Positions 49,653 through 60,088 of a DNA stretch of 64,000 nucleotides are shown here, one piece after another. Positions within the stretch are counted from its first letter, which is position 1. Each line of letters starts with the position of its first letter. The position numbers were made by a program, and so were the translations under genes. The DNA comes from Silene conica. Its lineage: Eukaryota; Streptophyta; Magnoliopsida; Caryophyllales; Caryophyllaceae. The notes under the pieces were generated by a model. It saw only the letters and a program-made list of their open reading frames with translations. It searched no databases and was not told where the DNA came from. The stretch is from contig CM055315.2 of assembly GCA_029255685.2 (NCBI GenBank), forward strand, positions 77,591,681 to 77,655,680, written 5' to 3'.

Positions 49653-49769
49653 ACAAAACTGAAAGAGAACGATTAGAACGGTCTTAAGGAATTAAAATTC
49701 CTTAAGACAAAAATAGATAAAAACAAAAATAGAAAACAACGTTCCTTCCCCGACAACGGCGCCAAAATT

Positions 49770-51563
49770 TGATGCCCGTCGTTGTAAGCACCAAAGTTGA
49801 ACCTAATACACGACTAACATACGCTAGTGGTAAATAGGGTCAGTCTCCACAGGGAAGCGAACTTGTTAACTATCGGTTTCAACTTATCGGTCACGATTGG
49901 GGGTTTGAAAATAGTAAACTAAACTACGAGATAAGAGATGTGCAAAAGAATAAAATTTCGGAACAAACACGATATGAGATAAAATCATGGATAAAGGGAA
50001 TATGTTGGGAACTCGGGTCGTTGTGTCTTATGTATAATTGGTAAAATTGGGATAGGCCAGTTTATTGGTAGGAAAGGCAGGGTTATTACGGTCAAGTCTC
50101 AAACCCGAATATACCTTCCGGTCTTAAGTCGCCCTAAGGTCGTTTTTGCTTAACTTCCGCTCTCACAAAAACTAATTAAAAACGTTAAGTAAGTCTTACC
50201 CTTCCAACCTTCCGGTCTAGGTCGGGAATTAACTAGTTGTAAGGTCTCATGCGTGCACTCACTAAACCGAACAAAAATTAATTTACTTAACGATTACTCC
50301 CACCATAAACGGTCCATCCGGACTACTACTTATCAAACATTTGACACAAGTTCCCTCATCCCAACATATAAAGAAATTTAGCTACTCATGACGGTGTTGA
50401 CGATAATTACGATTACTATACTTGAACTAGCATGTGACATAATGAATCGGGAAATAAAATCAGAATATGGAAGCAGGGATAGGGGACTCGAAAACGACGA
50501 AAAACAGTAGGGGAAAGGGACACGGATTTCGATTTTCATAAAACGAATACGATGGTACGGAGACAAGCATACAACACGAGATGATAAGGGATTCTAAACA
50601 GAGATATTGGATGAGTGAACTGAACTAATAATCAGGGATTATATGGGAAAGGAAATCAGGAACAAAACGTAACAAACAGGCAGAAAACGAACGAGAAACA
50701 ACGAGATGCGACGATGTATACGAAAACAGAGTGGGCGCGATAGTGACGGTAACAGAGAACGAAAACAAGTATAAGATTAGGAATGACAAAGGAAGCAGAA
50801 GAAAAGAGATAAGAAAGGGAGAATTACTAGTAAAAATGGGTAGAACAAGCAACACAATTCTTGAGAACGAAAGAGACGAGAAACCAAAATATTGTGAAAA
50901 TTATTGTGACGGCTACAAGTTTCTGGAAAATAAAACTAAGAACAGTCTGATGAGAGGCTAATGATAAGAAAAAATTAACCTAATGAACTCAAGAAGAGTT
51001 CTTAAATAAAGAAAAACATAAACTGCTGTAATAAGTTCTGTGAACACGAAGAGTCAGCAAAAGCTCTCGATCGAGAGAAATGTCCTCTCGATCGAGCACA
51101 AAGCCTTCAAAACTGGTCGATCGAATGAAAGTGGTTCTCGACCGACTCTTCTTGTCTTCAAAAGCTCTCGATCGAACAACAGAACTATCGACCGAGCACC
51201 TTATATCTTTGGAACCTCTCGATCGAGCACAGGACAGCTCGATCGAGGACTTCTCTTCCTCGATTGGGCCCTCGACAGGCCTAAAGTTGGTCGATCGCCT
51301 AGATTTCTCCTCGGATGGTCTATTATACACCTCACGCTTCTCGATAAATGCGCAAACAGCCACATTTCTTCCATCGTCTACTAAAATACAATGCTTTGAG
51401 GTAGAAAAAGCTCGGTTTCTGCTACACTTTGGTCAAAACCTGTAAAACAGCAATGCAAACACAAAGTAGCATATATGGGGCATAAAGTGATATAAAATCA
51501 CCAAATTACATGAAAATGTGTGCCAAAACAAGACTAAAAAGTCTATACAAAATGCACACATCA
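49770..51563 (-). repeat. 5' LTR of the Athila derivative
   Basis: 1,794 bp, TGATGCCC...CACACATCA, followed by AGGAG. It holds the matching CGATCG word cluster at about 51065-51300. Confidence 0.92.
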
Positions 51564-51659
51564 AGGAGTTTGAAAAATCTCGTGATTTCACGGGAAATTA
51601 AACTAGTTAGTTTATTATAAAGACTAAGAAAGTTATAAAATTGTAAAATTTTATACTAT

Positions 51660-51692
51660 ACATGCACGTGCAACTTTGCCCGAGTTCTAAAC
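51660..51692 (+). other. degenerate Helitron 3' end
   Basis: Imperfect hairpin CACGTGCAA-CT-TTGCCCGAG followed by TTCTAAACTAG. It lies exactly between the end of the first locus copy and the start of the second. Its 5' end is not identified. Confidence 0.5.
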
Positions 51693-51694
51693 TA

Positions 51695-51995
51695 GTACAT
51701 TATATACAAAAATAGTAGATATTCAAATAATAATTCCCATTTTGTACACCAAAGATTATATCTTTCCAAATCGAAATATTATTCATATTTATTGAACTTT
51801 TTTTCTATAATCATATTGTTTGAAATGTCCAATTCACTTTATGGATCGAAAAGTAGTGTCATTTAGGCCCTGTTTTTTCTGGCTTATTTTTAACTCGTTT
51901 CAGTTCAGCTCTTTTCATTTCATTTCAATTCAGTTTAGCTCAGTTCAGCATCATATTCGTTCAGTTTAGTTCAGCCCAAATTTATTAAGTTCCTG

Positions 51996-52052
<57 letters not shown>

Positions 52053-52305
52053 CATTATTTTTTTTTTATTTTTTTTTTTATTTTTTTTTATTATGAACCG
52101 GGAATTTTTATTAAAATTGAAGGAAAAAATTACATGAAATTTGTGGGCACCCGCGAAACTAGTTGGGCACCCACTTCCTTAGCAATAGCAAAACTAAGGC
52201 GAGTAAAAATAAAAGCAGCGTTCCGCGATCCAGCATCCTGGGACACAGAAAATTGGTGGGCAGCCGAGATACAATCTTGACTCCCACCCCCTTAGATACA
52301 GCAAA

Positions 52306-52353
<48 letters not shown>

Positions 52354-52426
52354 TTATTTATATTTATATTTTTTTATTATTAATTATTAATTATTATTAT
52401 TATTATCATTGATATTGTTGTTGCTG

Positions 52427-52469
<43 letters not shown>

Positions 52470-53072
52470 GTGAAACATGGGAGAGTAGAGAAAAGTTACC
52501 AGAGAAGTAAAATTTGATAATATTCAAATAATAATATCGGTTAAAACGATCGAAAATCATAATCATGATGAATATATATATCATTAAAACAAAAAACATC
52601 ATCTATATTGCTTCATTATTAACTTCCATATCATCTTGATGTTCTTTCAACAATTATAAGTTTTAAAAATGTAAGTCTTGTAAACAGGATTAAGAATTAT
52701 TCCATTTTCTTAGAAAAATATGTAATCCGGATTTATTTGGTAATGTACGCTTTTATATTTACCGTCTTAGGTCTATATTTTGGATATATTGCCATTAAAT
52801 TTCATGAGCGTTGAATTATCCAACGGGTGTCACTTCACCCGCTTCACTCGGTGGATATGTATATGCATAGATGAAAAATTCTTAAACGAATATGGGTGGG
52901 ATATGGATGACCATAAATTAAATGGATATGGATTAGCCATATCTCATCCATTGTCATTCCTTAGTATTGACATGATAATCTTCTAAAATAGAAATTTATT
53001 AAGAATTTGTTTCCATAATATTTCAAAATCTTAGTTTGTAACGATTGTTTTCCTTGCAAGGAAATAGGAATA
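51695..53072. other. upstream DNA of the intact neprosin copy: microsatellites and MITE/LINE debris
   Basis: 51695-51865 is the counterpart of the sequence around the LINE and MULE-MITE in the first copy. 51866-52000 looks like a MITE end (GGCCCTGTTTTTTCTGGC, CAGTTCAGC words). (ATT)n tracts lie at 52000-52050, 52305-52350 and 52428-52468. Between the first two, 52084-52306 looks like a truncated retroposed fragment with a T-rich head. No gene. Confidence 0.5.
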
Positions 53073-53075
53073 TCA

Positions 53076-53085
53076 TATATAAAAG
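53076..53085 (+). promoter_or_regulatory. TATA box of the neprosin gene
   Basis: TATATAAAAG lies 64-73 bp upstream of the ATG at 53149, a normal plant spacing for a short leader. The relic copy has no counterpart. Confidence 0.6.
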
Positions 53086-53148
53086 GATACGACAATGATG
53101 ATTATATTATATTAAGAAGACAATAATTATATTGTTTTAGAACAAATT

Positions 53149-56100
53149 ATGGTGAATCAAATAACAATAATCGTAATTTTGGTTTCTATAATTCTCGGTG
53201 TAGTCTCAGGACGATCACATTTTGGCCAACAATCTATCATCAAGGTCAGTAGTCCTTTTTTTGTCTTAATTATTTGTTTAAGGGGTACTTTAATAATACG
53301 CAAACAAATAATTAGAATGGAGGAAATATCAAAGTTGGCTTGTTTGCAAATTGCGAATAATGCGATTTTTTAGGTAATTTTTCCAATCATATTTTTCCAA
53401 TCACAGGCGAATAATGGACAAATATACGAGTGTGTTGAATTCTATAAGCAACCAGCTTTTGGGAATCAATCGTTAAATCTTCAGGTAAAGTTATCACACT
53501 TACTGATTATGATAATTTCAATACAAAGATCAAATATATTTGGAGTCTAGACCAATTAAATGGGTCAGTTGGACGGTTACAAATTTTGTTATTTTGGACT
53601 CGCATATAGTACAAGCGAGATTGTTTTGTACGGGTTGGGTTTATACGGGTTTTGAGTCGGAAATTGGGTTAGAAACGGGTTTGATTAACTCCTTTTTACA
53701 AATCTTTATTTTTTAAAATTTTACTAATAAACATATTGTTTATTCTTATTTTTTTCAATTATTTAGTTTAATAGATGATAATACGATATTAATAAGAGTG
53801 TATTTTTTGTTTTTATTTTTAATATCACAACATCATACGAAATACTGGTTAAACTAATTACAGAGTATATAATAATTTACATAAACAGGTGTTGCCAAAC
53901 TTGGCAAAACTTCAACAACAACAAAGTGCAAGTGATTTTGGGCTCGACGGTCGAAGATGTCCGATTGGTACGGTTCCAATTATGGTTCGATCTAAACAAA
54001 ACGACGGTGAATTTGTTGTCCCTAAGTCATACTCTTTACCTCATGCAGTTGAAAACCGCGATCTACACTGTGTAAGTTTTGTTTTCACTCTCCATGTTTA
54101 TGTACTTAATAAGTTACTTAACACATATATTAATTTTAGGTTTGGCCAATAATTATTTATTAGTTTATTATAAAGACTAAGAAAATTATATAATAAGCTA
54201 ATCGATTTTTAAATGTGTTTATATATTCATAACAAGTAATTAATCGGTTTTTTCTAACGAGTGCTCTTAGATAATCATGTATTTTTTTTATTCTAGTTAG
54301 CTTTTTAATGTATACTTATGTATAAAAATAAATAACAATTAATCTGAAGTAATAATTTATTTTGTTAATGCAGAGTGCTAAAATCCAAACGAAAGCAAAT
54401 AATCCAAACAAAAAATTCTTTGGAGTTAGTGGTCACGTCAATGTATTCAAACCTTTAGTTCAAAGTTCTCAATGGTCTTCCGCTCGACTCAAGCTTTTAA
54501 ACGGAGCCGAGAGTATTGAAGCTGGATGGATGGTTAGATTCTTAATCCCGACCTTTTGCACAATATCTCTTATTTTGTATAATTGTTTAATTAATTTTAT
54601 CTCCTTTATTATATAGGTTAATCCCAGAGAATTTAAAGATAATGAAGCTCATCTTTACGCAAGCTTTAGCGTAAGAACATTGACTTTATTAGTATGATAA
54701 TATCTATGATCTTAAATCTCTTCAAAAAAACTTATGCATTATGTTTTTCACAAATTTTTATGTAAGACGGAAATTATCACATTCCGTTTTAAGTTTAAAA
54801 CGGGTCAAATATTTATCAAATCATCCTATCTTTTGTCTAAAGAAAGCCAAAAAATTGTATTTATTACCACCATTTAATTAGTAATATTTGACCCGTTTTA
54901 ACTTTTAAGCAAGACTTACGGCGGTAATTTAGTTCACAAATTATATTGATGTTGTGTAATAGGTGGGGGGGAGAAGGTGTATAAATATGGATTGCGGAGG
55001 TTTTGTGCAAGTCTCGACTGCTATACCCTTGGGCGTAGCTGCGCCTAAATATTCGGTAATTGGAGGACAACAAATTGGTTGGAGCATATCGATTAACAAG
55101 GTATAAATTTACTATGCTGGTTTACGGTTTTACGAATTCAAATTTAAACATTATTAAGTTATGAAAAGTGGTGCTTATGAGATGAATTTGAGTATCATCG
55201 ATATCAAATTAATCGCTTTATCGATATCCAGTTAATCCTTTTATGAAATGGCTCCCTGGGGCTGGGGCTGGGGCTGGGGCTGGGGCGGACCGTTAGGGAT
55301 TCAGTTTGGTCCGAAGGACCAGGGTCCAAGTGAGAGAGGGGCCTCCTCTTCCCTCATACATGCACTTGTTAACTTAAATATGCTAATTGTGACCACGAGA
55401 CTTAGTTTCTTTGATTTTTTTCAAATATTTTGTACTTTAAATTTCATATTTAAGTTTTTTAAGGGAAAAAATATTACTATTTTGCCTAATCCATCTAATG
55501 TAAATAAATATCCCTTCTATTTTATATTAATTATCCATTTTTTCTTCAAATATATTTTAATTTGATCTAAATTTAAGTAAAATTAGCGGATATTCAAAAT
55601 CGCTCTTACTAAAGTTACTAAAACTTTCATAAAATATAATTTCTTCGCAACTTTTTTTTATAACTTGTGTTTAAATTATCTTGAAAATAAATGTAGTACG
55701 AAGTACGATAAACTATCTTGAGGTGAACCAAGATCTGAACAAATTTCTCCCATCTTAGACAAACGAACATCAATAATAAAACCCGGAACAAACTGAATTT
55801 TCCAAATCTTCCTCTTAATCAACCTAGAATAATATATGAATCTGTTTATACTTATTTCAAGATAAAAAAAGCTAGACTAAGACAATGTCTTGTTCGGCTG
55901 AAACGAGCTAAATTGAATTAATTGGAGTATAGCTTAATTGAACTAAATTGAGTGAAACTAAGGTGAAGTGAATTTAGTTAAATTAAAAGTTAATTTTGTG
56001 AAGAGTTAACAGAACCTAATTGATTGAACGTAAATAAAACTTAACTCAATACAACCAAGCAAAATTTAAAGAAACTGAAATTCAGCCAAAAAGACCAGAG

Positions 56101-56844
56101 TCTAATTAGGAAACAATAAATTCTTCACCTTTGCTTCGATTCGTCCTTCTTCTCTTTTCGTTTTCGACTTAAATTCAAAGGCATAAAATTCCTAACAATA
56201 GGGGCATTATTATCTTTAGTAGTTGATTAGGTGTTTATTGTAAAACTAAATCAACTAGTTTTACTCTCGTGCAAAAAATGCACGAATTTAATTTTATTAA
56301 ATTGAAAATATCAGTAAGAAGATGAATATATTTAAAATAAAGGCATAACTAGTTTTAAACCCGTGCAAATTGCACGGGTATGCTGTTTTAAAGTTTGTTA
56401 TTATAATAATTGCTTACTCTTTTTGTTTTCCTTTTTAGAGGAATTAAATTTACGTTAATATATTTCACAATTATGATTTTCATCTTTGTCGTACTTTTTA
56501 AAAAAAAAATGTGTCTGTAAAATAAAAACTAAATGAACATACGTCTGATAATGTATACTTTTATTAATAATTAATTAATCACGCAAAAAATGTTTTAATA
56601 ATGTTTCAAATTTTGTATGTTCGGTTTATTATTGTTGTGAATTGTTATTAATTATAATATTTTAATCATCTAAATAAATTGTGGTCTAATTATAACAACA
56701 TCTATTTCTAATTAATTGATGTATATAAAAATGTGCGTAATGTTTCGTAATCTACGATTTTAGACATTTATTTGGAATACGTAGAATATTAGGCGGTTAT
56801 TGTGCAGGGAAATCATAAGTTATTGTGCGGGACCCACCTGAGTG

Positions 56845-56881
<37 letters not shown>

Positions 56882-58186
56882 AGAAATTGGATGTATGACG
56901 TGGCGCAACCACAACCTGATAAATGTTTCAGAATTTATATAGATTAGATTATAGTATTATAATTAGACCAATCTAAAATGTATAAATAATTTATACGCTT
57001 AATTTAAATGTAGGTAAAAATAAAAACGTTAGTTCAACAATATAAAAATAAACAAATTCTTATTTAAGACTACTCAAATATATATGTAGGATGAATACAA
57101 CCATATTATATAAACTCCGTCACTCTATCTACCAAAAAATAACTCTGACCAAATAGGATTATATGAGGTTGATTTTTTCTACCTACAAAATGATTATTCA
57201 TGATTTTTATTCCGATAATTAATTGTATTTGATTTTTTTTGTTCTTTTCATCCCGATATTATAATTTGGATATCCATGTTAAATTTGGTGTATAATTATA
57301 TGAATTTGCTTTAATTTATTAGTTTGAAAATTATTAATTCTAATCGTTGGAACATATGAGTTTTTGTACTTTTTAAAATTTTCATTTTTTATTTTTCGTA
57401 TCTTTTTGTTTTGCATAAAAAATTTATATCATAAATTTAACATATGAAAATGAATATTTTGAAATCGAAAGTGTGTAAAATGAAAAGCAAATAAAATTGG
57501 AGGAGAGAGACTAGTTAAATAGTAGAAGAAGATGATGGTGGGATCAAGTTACCCTAAATCATCTAGCCAATGAAAATCCTCTAAAAGCTATCCCTTTTAT
57601 AGTAAAGGGATTTTTTTGGTATGAAAATACGTATAACTAAAATCTATAATCTTATTACTTGATTAATCATACTTACATGATCGCGTTTTTAAAACTATTT
57701 AAATTTGTTTTGCTTGTTTTGATCATTTATTTAACTTTAGTTAATTATCTGTTATTGAGATAACGCGTGAGTGGTATAAATATATGCTTATTTGTAATAT
57801 GATCTACTTGATTATAGCATCAAGACGATGGAAATTGGTGGCTTACAGTAGCCAATGTGAAACTTGGTTATTGGCCGAAAAATTTATTCACAACGTTAAG
57901 AGTTGTCGCTAATCAAGTAGACTTTGGAGGAGAGATAGATGATCCAGGCATGGTAAATCCCCCGCCGGGAATGGGAAATGGGAGGCAGGCCACCGAAGAA
58001 CCAAGAGATTCGTCATGTATTAACCAAGTGACCGTCGTCGACGAAAGATTTAACAATATAAATCCCCCAGACACCGAAAGATTCGAAGATTGTAATTTAC
58101 TCTACACCGTTTTAGATTATTATAAGAGTGATCCTAATTTTGGTCGCATTATTTTTTATGGGGGTCCAGTTTGGGCTGGAATATAA
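53149..58186 (+). CDS. neprosin-family (DUF239) secreted glutamic peptidase, seven exons
   Basis: Exons read 53149-53244, 53407-53484, 53889-54071, 54374-54532, 54617-54670, 54963-55100 and 57818-58186. All junctions are GT-AG and all introns phase 0. The product is 358 residues, close to the ~380 of Nepenthes neprosin. A signal peptide (MVNQITIIVILVSIILGVVS) precedes an activation region (GQIYECVEFYKQPAFG, GRRCPIGTVPI). The peptidase part has IEAGWMVNP, CINMDCGGFVQVS, DDGNWWLTVANVKLGYWP and DFGGEI. The Glu residues in IEAGW and GGEI probably match the two catalytic glutamates of family G3 (from memory). The expected role is a secreted prolyl-directed endopeptidase; the natural substrate is unknown. 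Intron 6 (2.7 kb) carries a Helitron. The first A of exon 4 and the exact exon-6 acceptor deserve transcript support. Confidence 0.9.
55101..56254. other. first part of neprosin intron 6
   Basis: Contains a short GGGGCT repeat (55257-55285), AT-rich DNA and, at about 55890-56105, a MITE-like stretch resembling the inverted form of 51866-52000 (GAAACGAGCTAAATTGAA). No exon seen. Confidence 0.5.
56255..56290 (-). other. second Helitron 3' end in intron 6
   Basis: On the minus strand the hairpin TCGTGCA-TTTTT-TGCACGA is followed by GAGTAAAACTAG, ending at 56255. It lies 94 bp from the complete Helitron at 56349. Its own 5' end is not identified. Confidence 0.6.
56349..57610 (-). mobile_element. 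non-autonomous Helitron in neprosin intron 6
   Basis: On the minus strand it begins TCCCTTTACTATAAAAGGG after A and ends in the hairpin CCCGTGCAATTTGCACGGG, then TTTAAAACTAG before T. It is 1,262 bp with a poly-A run inside (56840-56879) and no Rep/helicase. It sits in the sense intron in antisense orientation. Confidence 0.85.
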
Positions 58187-58303
58187 TGCTCTTCTAGTCG
58201 ATCATGCTTAAATTTTTTTATATCGCGCGGAGAATAAAAATGTAATCGGTTTTGCAACATAATCGTACTATAAGTTAAGAGTACATTTTTCATTATTTCA
58301 TAG

Positions 58304-58532
58304 GAAAATGAGTTAACGTCACCGGGTGACGTTTAATTTCGGTGTCACCCTCTCACATATGATAAGTGGAGACCTAGATAGTAAAGTGTACACGTGAGAG
58401 GGTGGCGCTGAGATTGAGTGTTACCCAGTGGCGTCATATCAGAAAATGAGTTAACGCCACCAGTGGCGCCCAATTTCAGTGCCCCTCTCACTTGTGATCA
58501 ATGAGGATCCCAGTAACAAAAGGTACATGTGA
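58304..58532. mobile_element. fold-back MITE plus half copy
   Basis: 58304-58440 folds through GGTGTCACCCTCTCAC against GTGAGAGGGTGGCGCTG and outer TAACGTCACC/AGTGGCGTCA arms. 58441-58532 repeats the left half (AAAATGAGTTAACGCCACC). It lies directly after the neprosin stop codon, in its 3' flank. Confidence 0.65.
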
Positions 58533-58533
58533 G

Positions 58534-58832
58534 TAGACCTGGCAAACAGATCGGATTGTGTCGGATTCGTGTTCGTGTCACATGTAAACGGGTCATAAAC
58601 CCTCCAACTCAAACCTGACCCAATTCAATTTCGTGTCGTGTTCGGGTCGACCCACTTAGATAAATGGGTCATCAAGCCTCAACCCTAACCCGTTAATTTC
58701 GTGTCGGGTTCGTGTCGTGTTTTCGTGTCATGTCCATATTTGGAAAGTTTAAATATACATAAATATGTGATAGAAGATAAAAAAAAATAGGATTAATTTA
58801 GTAAACAGGTCATTCGTGTCGGGTTCGTGTTT
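58534..58832. mobile_element. truncated hAT-like MITE
   Basis: Begins TAGACCTGGCAAAC, a common plant MITE end, followed by GTGTCGGGTTCGTGTC words. The right end is missing where duplicated neprosin intron sequence begins. Confidence 0.6.
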
Positions 58833-59025
58833 AATCCTGACCTTTTGCACAATATCTCTTATTTTGTATAATTGTTTAATTAATTTTATCTGCTTTGTAT
58901 TGAAAGTAATTTTTAAATCTCTAAACCCAGTTTATCTCCTTTATTATATAGGTTAATTCAGAGAATTTGAAGATAATGAAGCTCATCTTTACGCAAGCTT
59001 TAGCGTAAGAACATTGACTTATTTT
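58833..59025 (+). pseudogene. stray duplicate of neprosin intron 4-exon 5
   Basis: Copies 54546-54690: CTGACCTTTTGCACAATATC, the acceptor, then codons for NEAHLYASFS and the donor GTAAGAACATTGACTT. A ~45-bp insertion sits in the intron part and one base is lost at the exon start. It cannot be spliced usefully into the gene because it lies beyond the stop. Confidence 0.85.
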
Positions 59026-59574
59026 TTCACAAATTTTTATCTCCTTTATTCTATGATCTTAAATCTCTTTATTCTATGACCTTAAATCTCTTCAAAAAAA
59101 AAAGTATGCATTATTTTTTCCGAATCGCGAAAGGTCGTCGACGTTTTGCGAAAAATCGTCGACGTTTTTTCAACAAAAGACCAATACTACCCTTTCACAC
59201 TCACACTCTCATTCAAATTAAAAAAAATTAAAAACACTCTCCCCCTCCATCACCGAGAACACCACCACACCACACCACCACACGTCGCCACCACTGCCGA
59301 GGACCCCACCACCGACGACAACCACCGCCGAGGACCCCACCGCCGACACCAAGCACCACCAAGGTTAGTTGTTTTGTTAGTTGTTTTTTTTAATTTTAGG
59401 GATTTTGATTCAATTTTTAGGGATTTTGATTCAATTTTTGTGTTATTGTTGTTTGTTGTTGTTGTTGTTGTTGATGTTAGTTAGATTGTTGTTAGAATTA
59501 GATTTGTTGTAAGTTGAATTTGGGGTTTCAATCAAAAGCCGAATGTGGGTTAGGTTAGACACGATTTTTCGCAA

Positions 59575-59883
59575 GAGCAAGGAGGGACGTGGGAAGTAGA
59601 CGTCTAAGGCAAGGAGGGACGTGGGTAGTTCACGTTTAGGGTAGGGAGGGACGTGTGGGGGCACGTTTAGGGTAGGGAGGGACGTGTGGGGGGCACGTTT
59701 AGGGTAGGGAGGGACGTGGGGTTGGGGCGTTGGTGGGGGGATGGGACGTGGGATAGGGGCGTTGGTGGGGGGATGGGACGTGGGGTTGGGGCGTTGGTGG
59801 GGGGCTGGGACGTGGGCTAGGGGCGTTGGTTGGGGGTGGGGACGTGGGTTTGGGGTGGCTAGGGTGGGTTGGGACGTGGGTTA
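59575..59883. repeat. G-rich minisatellite in the leader intron of the PMD gene
   Basis: Tandem units built from GGGACGTGGG, GGGGCGTTGGTGGGGGG and GTTTAGGGTAGGGAGG, period roughly 30 bp and drifting. Strong strand asymmetry (G on plus) gives G-quadruplex potential. Confidence 0.85.
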
Positions 59884-60088
59884 AGGGTATAGGGTATAGG
59901 GTTTAGGGTATAGGTAGGGTTTAGGGTTTAGGGTTTATGGTGGGTTGGGGTTTAGGGTTTAGGGTATAGGTAGGGTTTAGGGTTTAGGGTTTATGGTTGG
60001 TTGGGGTTTAGGGTTTAGGGTTTAGGGTTTAAGGTTTATGGTGGGTTGGGGTTTAGGGTTTAGGGTTTAGGGTTTAGGGTTTGTTTTT
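59884..60088. repeat. interstitial telomere-like repeats (TTTAGGG)n
   Basis: Many TTTAGGG units, the plant telomere type, in runs of two to five. They are separated by GGTATAGG, GGTTTATGGTGGGTTGGGG and similar variants. The whole lies inside the putative leader intron, downstream of the G-rich minisatellite. Confidence 0.9.

Larger units (their letters stand above)
39528..51563 (-). mobile_element. Athila-lineage LTR element, non-autonomous derivative
   Basis: A 12.0 kb minus-strand element: LTRs at 49770-51563 (5') and 39528-41307 (3'), TG...CA ends, and target duplication AGGAG (39523-39527, 51564-51568). The PBS is TGGCGCCGTTGTCGGGGAAG (minus strand, 49745-49764), as in Athila elements using tRNA-Asp. 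A purine tract (GGTTTGGGGAAG) adjoins the 3' LTR. Parts recognised are gag, protease and an Athila ORF-1/env-like region; no RT, RNase H or integrase is seen. The LTRs differ by roughly 2-3%, suggesting one to two million years. The coding parts carry many breaks; it is a fossil. Confidence 0.92.
38005..51606 (+). mobile_element. non-autonomous Helitron carrying an Athila insertion
   Basis: Starts TCTATATAATAACATAAAAA after a host A and ends AAATTAAACTAG before a host T. The 3' hairpin CTCGTGA-TT-TCACGGG lies 12 nt before the end. The second locus copy (around 54150) gives the uninterrupted TTATTTATTAGTTTATT, proving both edges. Without the 12 kb Athila derivative the Helitron is about 1.57 kb, AT-rich and without Rep/helicase. 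The sequence at 38040-38110 repeats GACACGTG-type words. Confidence 0.9.
28965..51650 (+). repeat. first copy of a tandem duplication of the neprosin locus (interrupted)
   Basis: Pieces at 28965-29059, 34789-34826, 35032-35085, 35889-36673, 37886-38004 and 51607-51650 align in order with the second copy at about 51695-54190. Between them lie a LINE, a MITE, a solo LTR and a Helitron that are absent from the second copy. The first copy stops after the exon-3 region. Confidence 0.85.

Noticed and set aside
52163-52390. Leu-rich frame upstream of neprosin
   Set aside because: It runs from retroposed debris into an (ATT)n tract; no start context or domain.
59146-59484. 112-codon frame with His/Thr/Pro-rich middle
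   Set aside because: CCACC-rich leader DNA followed by a likely splice donor at 59363; better explained as untranslated leader and intron.
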